From positions 7,038 through 71,037 of the forward strand of contig CAZKCG010000023.1 in the NCBI GenBank assembly GCA_964551445.1: DNA of 64,000 nucleotides. Direction: 5' to 3'. The position numbers and the translations under genes are program-made. Under the pieces are notes generated by a model, which was not told the DNA's origin, made no database searches, and saw only the letters and a list, made by a program, of their open reading frames with translations. The stretch comes from DAOPXV01 sp964551445. Lineage in GTDB: Bacteria > Muiribacteriota > UBA9980. Positions 25,498-34,900 of the stretch are shown here, in pieces (within the stretch, counting starts at the first letter, position 1; the number at the start of each line of letters is the position of its first letter).

Positions 25498-26862
25498 ATG
25501 ATTAATGCCAGAGAGTGCTCGCTCAGGATCTTATACCAGATCGAGACGCAGCTTGCCTATTCGAATATCGTTATAGACGATATCGTGCAGAAGAACGTCT
25601 TTAATACGCTCGACAAGAGTTTCGCGATCCAGCTCGTGTACGGAGTGATCAGGCGTCAAAATACGCTTGATTACATAATTCTTCAGTTCATCGAGCATAA
25701 GGAAAAATTCGCCAGGATCAACAAGTGGCTGCTTTTGACCCTGAGGCTTGGCGTTTATCAGATAATCTACCTCGACAAGGTCCCAAACTACAGCGCAGTC
25801 GACGAATCGGTCAAGCTCGCTAAATCTTACGGGCCGGTCGGTTCCTCGAGTTTTATCAACGCGGTTCTCAGAAACGTCTGCGAACATTTCGAAAAGATAA
25901 TAAAATTCGACGGCGAACCCGAAAATATCAAGTCGGCGCTTTTTTATTCACACCCCGTGTGGCTTATCGAAAGGCTTACCTCGCAGTTCGGCAAGATGGC
26001 CGCGGCGAAAATATGCGAGGCTAACAATATGGCGCCGCATTTTTCCGTAAGGGTGAATACGCTTAAGACGACCGTTGACGCGATGATGACCGCCCTCGAG
26101 GATTTCGGCCCCGAGCGCTCGAAGATCGTTCCGGACGGAATTGTATTGAAAAATTTCGCCGATATAACGGCCACCAATTATTTTAAAGAAGGATATTTCT
26201 ACATACAGGACGAGGCGTCGATGCTTGTCGCTCACGTCGTCGATCCCAAACCGATGGAGGTCGTCTTTGATTTCTGCGCGAGCCCTGGCGGTAAAACTAC
26301 GCATCTGGCGCAGCTTTCCGGAAATCAGGCGCTTATAATAGCGTATGACCGCTTTTCCCATAAGATACAAAAGATCAAGGACAACTGCAAGCGCCTCGAG
26401 ATAACCTGCGTAACGCCAAAGCTGCAGGATGTTTTAAAACTCACCGATACGCGCCATGCGCACAGGATATTAGTGGACGCGCCGTGTTCATGCATGGGCA
26501 TCATCAGGCGGCATCCGGAACTCAAATGGCGCCTCGAAGAGAAGAACATCGATTCGCTCTCCAAGATACAGCATCAGATACTGGAATCGGCCGCTGACAG
26601 GACCGCTCCGGGCGGTGTTCTGGTTTATTCGGTATGCACTTACGAACCTAATGAAACCACGAATCTGATAAACAGATTTTTGAAATCTCATCCGGAATTT
26701 CAATATCTGCCGTTCCCGGACGCCGTAATAGACAACTTCAAGGCGCTCGGGTTCAGCACCGATACCGCTTCGATCGGTTACCAGACGTTCTTCCCGCACA
26801 CGCACGGCGTCGACGGCTTCTTTATAGCCCGCATGAAAAGAATTTCGAGTGAATCAAGATAG
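25498..26862 (+). CDS. rsmB: 16S rRNA m5C967 methyltransferase RsmB (Sun)
   Basis: The N-terminal NusB-like RNA-binding domain (residues ~1-140, 'NARECSLRILYQIE') is followed by a SAM-dependent RNA C5-cytosine methyltransferase: 'VFDFCASPGGKTTHLAQL' (motif I), 'ILVDAPCSCMGIIRRHPELKWR' (motif IV, Cys) and 'VYSVCTYEPNE' (motif VI, catalytic Cys). 454 residues, complete. Order fmt-rsmB-rlmN is as in Bacillus. Confidence 0.96.
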   Translation: MINARECSLRILYQIETQLAYSNIVIDDIVQKNVFNTLDKSFAIQLVYGVIRRQNTLDYIILQFIEHKEKFARINKWLLLTLRLGVYQIIYLDKVPNYSAVDESVKLAKSYGPVGSSSFINAVLRNVCEHFEKIIKFDGEPENIKSALFYSHPVWLIERLTSQFGKMAAAKICEANNMAPHFSVRVNTLKTTVDAMMTALEDFGPERSKIVPDGIVLKNFADITATNYFKEGYFYIQDEASMLVAHVVDPKPMEVVFDFCASPGGKTTHLAQLSGNQALIIAYDRFSHKIQKIKDNCKRLEITCVTPKLQDVLKLTDTRHAHRILVDAPCSCMGIIRRHPELKWRLEEKNIDSLSKIQHQILESAADRTAPGGVLVYSVCTYEPNETTNLINRFLKSHPEFQYLPFPDAVIDNFKALGFSTDTASIGYQTFFPHTHGVDGFFIARMKRISSESR

Positions 26863-26864
26863 AG

Positions 26865-27956
26865 ATGAAAGAAGAAAAGAACGAAAAAAAAACGAATCTG
26901 CTGGATCTGGATCTCGATGAGATAACTGCTTTCGTAAAGGAAAACGGCGAAAAAGGCTTTCGGGCCGGACAGATATTTCAATGGATATATAAATACGGAA
27001 TATTCGATTTTGACAATATGACCGACCTTTCCAAAGCGTTCCGGATCAAGTTCGCCGGGATATGCGAAGTTGCGATGCCGAAAAATATTGAAAAGGCCGA
27101 ATCAACGGACGGCATGACGGAAAAATTCGCGTTCGAACTTCATGACGGCAGTATCGTCGAAGCGGTAAAAATTTATGACGGCGAGACGCGCGAGAAATAC
27201 ACGGTCTGCTTATCGACCCAGGTGGGATGCCCTATCGATTGCTCATTCTGCCAGACGGGCCGGATGGGATTCAAAAGGAATCTGAGCGCGGGCGAGATAA
27301 TAGCACAGCTTCTGGGCATAGCTTTTGAAAAAAAGAATTCGAACGAGGGATTGTCGAATATCGTATATATGGGAATGGGAGAGCCCTTCTTAAATTTTGA
27401 CGCCGTTATAAAGTCGGCGCGGGTGATAAACCATGAAGCGGGATTTAACGTCTCGATGAGAAAGATAACCGTTTCTACCTCGGGCGTGGTGCCGGGCATA
27501 TTAAAGCTTATCGACGAACAGATACCAATGACGCTTGCAATATCGCTTCACGCGGCGGACGACGAACTTCGCGACAAACTCGTTCCGCTTAATAAAAAAC
27601 ATAATATTTCCGATATCATAAACGCGGTTAAAAAATATATTGATGAGACGTCAAGGCGCGTGACCTTCGAATACGTAATGATAAAAGGCGTCAACGATTC
27701 CGACGCCTGCGCCAAAAACCTTGTCGTATTATTGAAAGGCATGTTATGCCACGTTAATTTAATAGGGCTTAACAGGACCGAAGGCGGATTCGAGTCATCA
27801 TCCAATAACAGGATATACGCTTTCAGGCAGGCTCTGGAAGACGGCGGAGTGAACGCCACGGTAAGAAGATCCAAGGGCGGGGATATAAACGCCGCATGCG
27901 GAATGCTTTATAAAAAGCTTAAAAACAGGGTGGAGGATAAAATAGATGAAAATTAA
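26865..27956 (+). CDS. rlmN: 23S rRNA / tRNA adenine-C2 methyltransferase RlmN
   Basis: A radical SAM enzyme that methylates A2503 of 23S rRNA and A37 of some tRNAs. The cluster motif is CPIDCSFC (CxxxCxxC), followed by 'GMGEPFLN'. The second catalytic Cys lies in 'GGDINAACGML' near the C-terminus. 363 residues. It begins 3 bases after rsmB and overlaps the PASTA gene by 11 bases, so translation of the two is probably coupled. Confidence 0.96.
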   Translation: MKEEKNEKKTNLLDLDLDEITAFVKENGEKGFRAGQIFQWIYKYGIFDFDNMTDLSKAFRIKFAGICEVAMPKNIEKAESTDGMTEKFAFELHDGSIVEAVKIYDGETREKYTVCLSTQVGCPIDCSFCQTGRMGFKRNLSAGEIIAQLLGIAFEKKNSNEGLSNIVYMGMGEPFLNFDAVIKSARVINHEAGFNVSMRKITVSTSGVVPGILKLIDEQIPMTLAISLHAADDELRDKLVPLNKKHNISDIINAVKKYIDETSRRVTFEYVMIKGVNDSDACAKNLVVLLKGMLCHVNLIGLNRTEGGFESSSNNRIYAFRQALEDGGVNATVRRSKGGDINAACGMLYKKLKNRVEDKIDEN

Positions 27957-29121
27957 GCCGGGAAATAATGCAGGGGGAAATATACTCGTTTCCCTGCTGA
28001 AGTTTTTAATATTTGTTATATTCTTTGTCCTTTTGTTCAAGTTCGCGCAGATGTACTCTATAAAAATGATGAATTCGTTCTTCAACAAGGAAGAGACGAA
28101 GGTTCCGAACCTCGTTTCGCGCGACGGCAATCCGGTCAGGATCGAGGACGCCTTTGAGCTCTGCAAACAGGGCCGTCTTCAGATCGATATCAAGGAAAAA
28201 AAATTCGACAACAATATTCCCGAGGGCTGCGTTATGAGCCAGGATCCTCCGCCCGATACGGTCGTAAAGGTCAACAGGGTCATCGAGGTCATAATCTCGC
28301 TGGGCGCGAAAACGGTCGAGTGCCCTGACGTGGCCGGAAAAGACGTGCGCGACGTGGCGTTCGTAATACAGAACAAAGGGTTTCTGCTCGGCAAAAAATC
28401 ATACGTTCCGTCGGAAAGCATACCCGCCGACATTATAATAGCGCAGACGCCGGAAGGTAATTCACAGGCACCCAAAGGTTCCCAGATAGACCTTCTGGTA
28501 TCGCTCGGCAAGAACAACCAGATGACCCAGGTGCCGAATTTCGTCGGTAAAAAGATCGAGGCGGCCAGGATCGTTTTAAGCAAGATAAACCTTGAACCCG
28601 GAAAGATCGGTTATGAGACCAAGGAAGGCGCCGAGCCCGGCCTGGTGCTCAAGCAGGAACCGTCTCCGGGAACCAACGTTCCTGATAAATCCCAGGTGTC
28701 GTTCATGGTCGTGGAAGGTCCGGAACAGCTCCAGCCGGCCGATACCGCTTCGGTCGAGTCTCCCGCGAATAACGTTATAGAAATTAAAACCAAGACTGAA
28801 ACGAAGCCTGAAACCAATGGCGCGCCGGAGAATAAAAAGCCGGAGAAGAAACCGGCTGAAGGCTCGGCCTCTACGGCCTCCAATGAGATAGGGGCCGACG
28901 GCAAACGCGTCGAGATAGTTAAATTCGTAGTTCCTCCGGGCCAGAAGAGCCGCGAGATAAAGATAGTATTGTTAGACGACATGGGTCCGCGCGAGATATA
29001 TAAGGACCTGCACTATCCCGGCGAGGAAATAGACCTTACGGTCACAGGCTACGGCACGATGAAAGTGCTGGTCTATCTTGACAACGTGTTTTTTAAGGAT
29101 TTTGAGGTAGGAGGCAGATAA
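27946..29121 (+). CDS. Membrane-anchored protein with three PASTA domains
   Basis: A 391-residue protein. A short basic N-terminus and one membrane helix (residues ~13-35, 'LVSLLKFLIFVIFFVLLFKF') put the rest outside the cytoplasm. Three PASTA domains follow (about 53-122, 123-190, 195-260), each with 'VPN(F/L)VGK' or similar and 'P..G..V.....V...VS.G'. Then come a Pro/Glu/Lys/Thr linker (~262-318) and a C-terminal beta-rich domain (~320-391) unlike PASTA. PASTA domains bind peptidoglycan stems or lipid II. It is positioned where prkC would be and is followed one base later by a pseudokinase. It most likely is the separated sensor half of a PrkC/PknB-type receptor. Confidence 0.9.
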   Translation: MKIKPGNNAGGNILVSLLKFLIFVIFFVLLFKFAQMYSIKMMNSFFNKEETKVPNLVSRDGNPVRIEDAFELCKQGRLQIDIKEKKFDNNIPEGCVMSQDPPPDTVVKVNRVIEVIISLGAKTVECPDVAGKDVRDVAFVIQNKGFLLGKKSYVPSESIPADIIIAQTPEGNSQAPKGSQIDLLVSLGKNNQMTQVPNFVGKKIEAARIVLSKINLEPGKIGYETKEGAEPGLVLKQEPSPGTNVPDKSQVSFMVVEGPEQLQPADTASVESPANNVIEIKTKTETKPETNGAPENKKPEKKPAEGSASTASNEIGADGKRVEIVKFVVPPGQKSREIKIVLLDDMGPREIYKDLHYPGEEIDLTVTGYGTMKVLVYLDNVFFKDFEVGGR

Positions 29122-29122
29122 T

Positions 29123-30442
29123 ATGAAGCTACTTAAAGACAAATACAAGCTGCTTGAAAAAACCGACGAGGACGAAAAGGTAATGCTCTTTTTAGGGCAG
29201 ACCGTCCATGAACCCGTCGTCAGCGTCGATATAAGATCCCTGAAAAAACGCTGGATGCAGAATCCCGAGTTCGTGCAGCGCTACACTCAGGAGTTCCACA
29301 CCATGGCGACCCTTGATTCGCCGCTCTTTTTAAAAGTTTATGACATCGATTTCTCCAACAATATATTTTTCGTGGCTACCGAGCACGTCGAAGGCAAAAC
29401 GCTCTATGACCTGATAAAGGACAGGGTAAAACTTTCGCTCGCCCAGGTGATCAACATAATTACCCAGGTTTCAAAGGCTCTCGGGCACGCGATGCGCGAG
29501 AACGTGAAATACCGCTCGCTTACATATTCTGATATAATGTTCTCCGATAACGGAAAGATAAAGATATTGAAGTTCCACGTTCCGCGTAACGTCAGTTCCT
29601 CTCTCGGGCTTGAATCGTCAAGAAACGCGGTCGCTCCGGTCGCGAGCCAGAGCAGCGATATATTTTTTATAGGAAATCTTTTTTACGAGATACTGACCTT
29701 TGAAACGCTCGTTTCAACGGCAAGCGTCCGTAACGTAAAGACGATAAAAGATTTTCATTTAGAGGCGAAAAACACTCCCGGATTAAAACCTTCGCAGGCC
29801 GAAAGCGTCAAGGAACTAATTTATAAATGCGTGACAAGCGACATTGCTTCGCGTTTCCAGACGATCGACGAGCTTCTCTCGGCTCTGGTTAAATTCGTTC
29901 AGGATCAGGTCAATAAGACCGATGTGTTAACGAGCATGCAGGTCGATCCTTCGAAGTTTAAAAAGAACGAAAAAAAAGAAAGCGCTGAAACAAAGGCTCC
30001 TTCTATAATAAACGGCACGCTCGGAAAAAATGAAGCTGAAAAAGAACCGAAACGAGCTCCTTTGGCGACTCCGGCGAAAGCTCAAAAAAACGAGGCGCGC
30101 GAAGAAAACAAGTCGAAAAATATTTCCGATGATCCTTACGATATACTGTTCGGAAAGACAAGGACCGTTGAGCCGTTGAAAAAAGGCGAATATTCGATGC
30201 TCAGCGATGAAGCGGCCCCTCAGGATCTTCCGCGTCAGGAAAGGCCCGATGCGGTTTCTAATGAAGACGAAAACAGCGCTTCGGACGAAGTGAAAACCGC
30301 CGGCAAAGAAAATATAGGCCCTATGTGGAAAAATAAAAAATCCGGCGGCTCGGGAATATTTGCAAAATTGGCCGGCTTCTGGTATACTATGCTCATGATG
30401 ATAATGAGCTTTCTGGGCTTCGTCTTATACATATTCTGGTAA
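29123..30442 (+). CDS. Membrane-anchored serine/threonine pseudokinase (PrkC/PknB-like)
   Basis: A 439-residue protein. Residues 8 to ~275 align with the PknB/PrkC kinase fold: 'NPEFVQRYTQEFHTMATLDSP' matches the alpha-C region and 'FFVATEHVEGKTLYDLI' the hinge. The catalytic residues are gone. The Gly-rich loop has no GxGxxG. The VAIK Lys is Arg38. HRD is YRS (130-132), the metal-binding Asn is Asp137, and DFG is KFH (150-152). The alpha-C Glu57 remains. A charged low-complexity linker leads to one C-terminal membrane helix (~418-438). No prpC-type phosphatase is nearby. It probably acts as a regulatory scaffold paired with the PASTA protein; that role is inference. Confidence 0.88.
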   Translation: MKLLKDKYKLLEKTDEDEKVMLFLGQTVHEPVVSVDIRSLKKRWMQNPEFVQRYTQEFHTMATLDSPLFLKVYDIDFSNNIFFVATEHVEGKTLYDLIKDRVKLSLAQVINIITQVSKALGHAMRENVKYRSLTYSDIMFSDNGKIKILKFHVPRNVSSSLGLESSRNAVAPVASQSSDIFFIGNLFYEILTFETLVSTASVRNVKTIKDFHLEAKNTPGLKPSQAESVKELIYKCVTSDIASRFQTIDELLSALVKFVQDQVNKTDVLTSMQVDPSKFKKNEKKESAETKAPSIINGTLGKNEAEKEPKRAPLATPAKAQKNEAREENKSKNISDDPYDILFGKTRTVEPLKKGEYSMLSDEAAPQDLPRQERPDAVSNEDENSASDEVKTAGKENIGPMWKNKKSGGSGIFAKLAGFWYTMLMMIMSFLGFVLYIFW

Positions 30443-30488
30443 GAGCGCGCTCACAAAGCCCAAATTTGATGCGGGCAGGGTATAGCGC

Positions 30489-31142
30489 ATGACGCAAAAA
30501 AAAGTTTTAATAGCTCCTTCGATCTTATCCGCCGATTTTACGAGGCTCGGCGAAGAGATCGAGAGCGTGACGAAAGCCGGAGCGGATCTGTTACATCTTG
30601 ACGTAATGGACGGGCATTTCGTTCCGAATATCTCATTCGGACTTCCCATATTGCATTCGGTTTCGAAGATCGCGAAGATCCCCGTCGATTGCCATCTCAT
30701 GATATCAAATCCCGAACAATATATCGAAAAGTTCGCCGGTGGCGGCGCGGAAATAATAACCGTGCACGCTGAGGCGAGTTTTCATATTGAGCGGCTTTTA
30801 TGCCAGATCAGATCTTTCGGCAAAAAGGCCGGCATTTCTTTTAATCCTCACTCCGACGTTGAGATGCTTAAAAATGTCATTCATGCGGTCGATCTTATCC
30901 TTATTATGACCGTCAATCCCGGCTTCGGCGGCCAGAGCTTCATCGCTGCTATGCTTCCTAAGATCGCACGGGCGGCGGAGATCGCAAGATCGTCAGGCCG
31001 CGAAATAATGCTGCAGGTCGACGGCGGAATAACCCCCGAAAACAAGTCTCTTGTAATAGACGCGGGCGCGAACGTGATCGTCGCCGGCTCGTCGGTTTTT
31101 TCATGTTCCGACTATGCCGCCGCGATAGCGGGTTTAAGGTAG
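30489..31142 (+). CDS. rpe: Ribulose-phosphate 3-epimerase
   Basis: It interconverts ribulose-5-P and xylulose-5-P in the pentose phosphate pathway. 'APSILSADFTRLGEEI', 'LHLDVMDGHFVPNISFG' and 'IMTVNPGFGGQSFI' are the family signatures, with metal ligands His and Asp in place. 217 residues. It ends the Firmicutes-like block; rsgA, which normally lies between prkC and rpe, is missing. Confidence 0.97.
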   Translation: MTQKKVLIAPSILSADFTRLGEEIESVTKAGADLLHLDVMDGHFVPNISFGLPILHSVSKIAKIPVDCHLMISNPEQYIEKFAGGGAEIITVHAEASFHIERLLCQIRSFGKKAGISFNPHSDVEMLKNVIHAVDLILIMTVNPGFGGQSFIAAMLPKIARAAEIARSSGREIMLQVDGGITPENKSLVIDAGANVIVAGSSVFSCSDYAAAIAGLR

Positions 31143-31145
31143 CTT

Positions 31146-31919
31146 ATGAACGGTACGCGCGAAACGGGAAAACCGGTCGAACTGGCTAACGTCCGTCTGC
31201 ACGATCTTACTTTTGAAGAGATAACGGCGCTCGCCGAAAAGACGATAACTGATAAGGTCTCGTCTCTTTTTGTAATTACGCTCGATATTATAGGCGCGTA
31301 CAAAAGCATATTCGACGCCCAATATCACGATTGCATAATGAACTGCGACCTGGTCACTTGCGACGGCGCTGGCATGAAGCTTCTGACGATGATGAAATAT
31401 CCCCGGCACATTAAGAATAAGGTGAGCGGGATCGATCTCGCCGCGGCTCTTTTACGCGCGGCGGACGAAAAAAAATACCGCGTGGCGTTCATCGGTTCCC
31501 GCGAGGAAACGATAAATTTGCTTGAGGAAAAAATAAGGGCGGATCATCCCGGTATCGCCGACCCTTTTTTTCACAACGGTTATTTCGATTCCAGGGAATT
31601 TTCTTCGATAGTCGCGGGGCTGGCCGGGGCGAAATCGCGGCCCGACATCATTTTTTTCGGCCTTGGAAATCCGGTTCAGGAAAAAACCATAAATTCGATC
31701 CGCGGGATCTTTCCGGGAACGGTTATGATCGGCGTCGGCGGTTCGTTCGACGTTATGTCGGGCGCCCTGAAGCGGGCTCCGCTCATCATGCAGAAATGTT
31801 ATCTCGAATGGCTTTACAGGCTATGGCAGGAACCTTCAAGAATATTTAGAATGATGAATATTCCGAAATATATTGCTTATGCGGTTATATGCGAGGCGTT
31901 AAAATGGCTGAGAAAATAG
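31146..31919 (+). CDS. WecG/TagA/CpsF-family glycosyltransferase
   Basis: A GT26-family enzyme that adds a ManNAc-type sugar to undecaprenyl-linked GlcNAc in teichoic acid or enterobacterial common antigen pathways. Signatures: 'VITLDIIGAYKSI', 'NCDLVTCDGAGMKLL', 'KVSGIDLAAALL', 'IIFFGLGNPVQEKTI' and 'GVGGSFDVMSGALKRAP'. 257 residues. It starts 3 bases after rpe and overlaps mfd. Its glycan product cannot be told from this window. Confidence 0.92.
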   Translation: MNGTRETGKPVELANVRLHDLTFEEITALAEKTITDKVSSLFVITLDIIGAYKSIFDAQYHDCIMNCDLVTCDGAGMKLLTMMKYPRHIKNKVSGIDLAAALLRAADEKKYRVAFIGSREETINLLEEKIRADHPGIADPFFHNGYFDSREFSSIVAGLAGAKSRPDIIFFGLGNPVQEKTINSIRGIFPGTVMIGVGGSFDVMSGALKRAPLIMQKCYLEWLYRLWQEPSRIFRMMNIPKYIAYAVICEALKWLRK

Positions 31920-34900
31920 GGTTTAAACTGTTCGAAAAACTTACGGGGCGTCTCGAGGCGCAAAATTTTCAGCGCGTCACCGTTACGGGCGCGAATGAGA
32001 ACATCGGAAGCTTTCTCGTTTCCGACATAGCCCGTCCCGGCGAGATTTTTCTCGTCGTTGCTCCGAATCAGGACAGCGCGGAGCGCGCGGCTTACGAGAT
32101 CGAGACCATGGCGAAGATCGCCGACCCCGGCGTGGAAACGGTGATAAGCCTTTTTTCATCGCTCGAATGGTCGCCATACGAATTTCTCTCTCCTTCGCTT
32201 AACCTTTTGTCGGACCGCATATCCGCCTTGAAGAGCGTTATGGATTTTAAACCCGGCTCAAAAAATAAAAAACTCATAATAGTCGCGCCGCTTAACGGCC
32301 TGTCTCAAAAAACATGTCCCGCGAGGCTTCTGGAAAAAGCTTCCCTGAAGATAAAAAAAGGCGATACTCTCGAGGTCGAAAAACTTGTCGCACTTCTTTC
32401 GAATTCAGGCTACGCACTCGAGGATCCCGTGATAGATCTCGCCCAGTACGCCGTGCGGGGCGGAATAATGGATATATATGTCCCGGGCATGCGCTATCCC
32501 GTGCGTCTCGATTTTTTCGGCGATACGGTCGAAAGCATTAAAATATTTAATATCGAAGATCAGCGCGTCATGGGCGATATCAAAGAATTCACCGTCCTCC
32601 CGGCCAGCGAGTTTATTTTTGAGGCTGCCGAGGTCGACTCTCTTTTTAAAAACATGGAAAAAATAGCGAAGGTTGGAAAAACTCTTGACGTGAACAAGAT
32701 CCGCGACGGCGTCAAGATCCCGAACATCGAAAAATACGCGCCGTTCATGTACGATTACGCCATGCCGACGCTTATAGACTATCTCAACAGGTGTTCGAAG
32801 GGCTATTCGGTTGTCTTTCTGGGCCGCGACGATATTTTTAACGAGGGCCGCGACTATTTCGGCAAACTGGAAAAATTGCATCAGGATAACATCAAAGAGG
32901 ATCCTTACTCGCTTCCGCCCGATAAATATTTCAAGCTGCCGGATAAGGTCCTTGAGGAAATTGAAAAAAACACCCATACAAAAATTTTTGATATGACCCC
33001 TTACGACGCTCCGGGAAGTTCGGATGATGACGAACTTTTATACGATCTCGCGGGCGGCGCCTGCCAGAAATTCCAGGGCCGCTTCACTCAGTTCATCCAG
33101 TATATAAGAACAGTCATAGACGACGGCGCGACGGTCATAATGATACTTCCGGGCATGGGCCAGATCAACCGCATGGCGGAGATACTCTCGCCGCTGAAAT
33201 TCTCGGTGCTTATAAATGATAATTTTTTCAGAAATCCGATAGCGCGGAAAACGATCTATCTCAACGAAGGATACCTGCCCGAAGGGTTCGCCGTCCCCGC
33301 CGAGCGCCTCTTCGTTTTTTCAAGTTATGAGGCTTACGGTGAGCGGCAGGTCCTTTTCAACAAGGAACTCGTTTTCGAAAGCAAGACCAAAGCCCGCGAC
33401 AGATATAAAAAGATCGCCTCTCATCTCGAGCTCGAGGAAGGCGATTTCGTGGTGCACGTAAATTACGGGATCGGAATATACCGCGGTATGACTCTTTTAT
33501 CGACCGGGGGCCGCGAATCCGATTATCTGCTCGTCGAGTACGCCGAATCGGATAAATTATACGTTCCGGTCGACGCGCTTCACATGCTCCACAGATACGT
33601 CGGGGTCGACGGGGCGTCGCCGAGGATCGGCAAACTCAACGACTCGTCATGGAAAAAACAGCGCACGCAAGCGCAGAAGTCCGTGGAAAAACTCGCCGCC
33701 TATCTTGTAACGTTATACGCCAGACGGTCCGTTTCGAACGGTTACCGGTTCAGCCTCGATAACGAACTTCAGAAGATATTCGAGGAATCCTTTCAATATA
33801 AGGAAACCAGCGATCAGGAAAACGCGATCCTGGAGGTCAAATGCGACATGGAAAGCGAAAAGCCCATGGACCGCCTTGTCTGCGGCGACGTCGGGTTCGG
33901 AAAGACGGAGGTCGCCATCCGCGCCGCTTTTAAAGCCTGCATGGACGGGAAACAGGTCGCGTTCCTCGCGCCCACGACGATCCTTTCGCTTCAGCATTAT
34001 AATACCCTCGTATCGCGCTTTTCGACTTTTCCAATAAATGTAGAACTTCTCTCCCGCTTTCGGACCAAGGCGCAGCAGAATGTCGTCGTCGAAAAGCTCA
34101 AGGAGGGAAAGGTCGACGTCGTCATCGGGACCCACCGCATTCTTCAAAAGGATATTTTATTCAGGGACCTCGGCCTTCTCATCGTCGATGAGGAACAGCG
34201 TTTCGGCGTTAAGCACAAGGAACGCCTCAAGGAACTCAAGCATCACGTGGATATTTTAACGCTGACAGCCACGCCAATACCGCGCACGCTTTATATGTCG
34301 ATGGTAGGCTGCCGCGATATCTCAATAATAAACACGCCGCCCGCCGAGAGGCTGCCGATAAAAACTTTCGTCCTGCGCTATTCCGACGACATTATAAAGG
34401 AAGCGATAACGCGCGAAATAATGCGCAAGGGCCAGGTCTATTACGTTCACAACCGCATAGAATCGATAGACGCCGTCGCCAATAAGATAGCCGCTCTCGT
34501 TCCGGGTATCCGCGTTCGCTACGCTCACGGTCAGATGGAAGAAAAACAGCTCGAGAAGATAATAATGGATTTTTACGAGAAGGAATTCGACGTTCTGGTT
34601 TCGACGACGATCATAGAGAACGGCCTCGATATACCTAACGTCAATACCATGATAATAGAACGCGCAGACACCTTCGGACTTTCGCAGCTGTATCAGCTTA
34701 GAGGCCGCGTCGGCCGCGCCAAAAATCAGGCCTACGCTTATTTCCTCTTCCCTCACGAGGCTGCCCTTACCGACATCGCCAAGCGCCGGCTTCAGGCCAT
34801 GAAGGAATTCTCGGAACTCGGCTCGGGCTACAAGATCGCTATGCGCGACCTCGAGATCCGCGGCGCGGGAAACCTTCTGGGGCACGAACAGCACGGCCAT

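Noticed and set aside
29123..30442. Annotating this gene as an active serine/threonine kinase
   Set aside because: All catalytic positions I can align (VAIK Lys, HRD Asp, its Asn, DFG Asp) are replaced.
31889..31903. ATG 31889 as start of mfd
   Set aside because: No ribosome site precedes it, whereas ATG 31904 has GAGG seven bases upstream.
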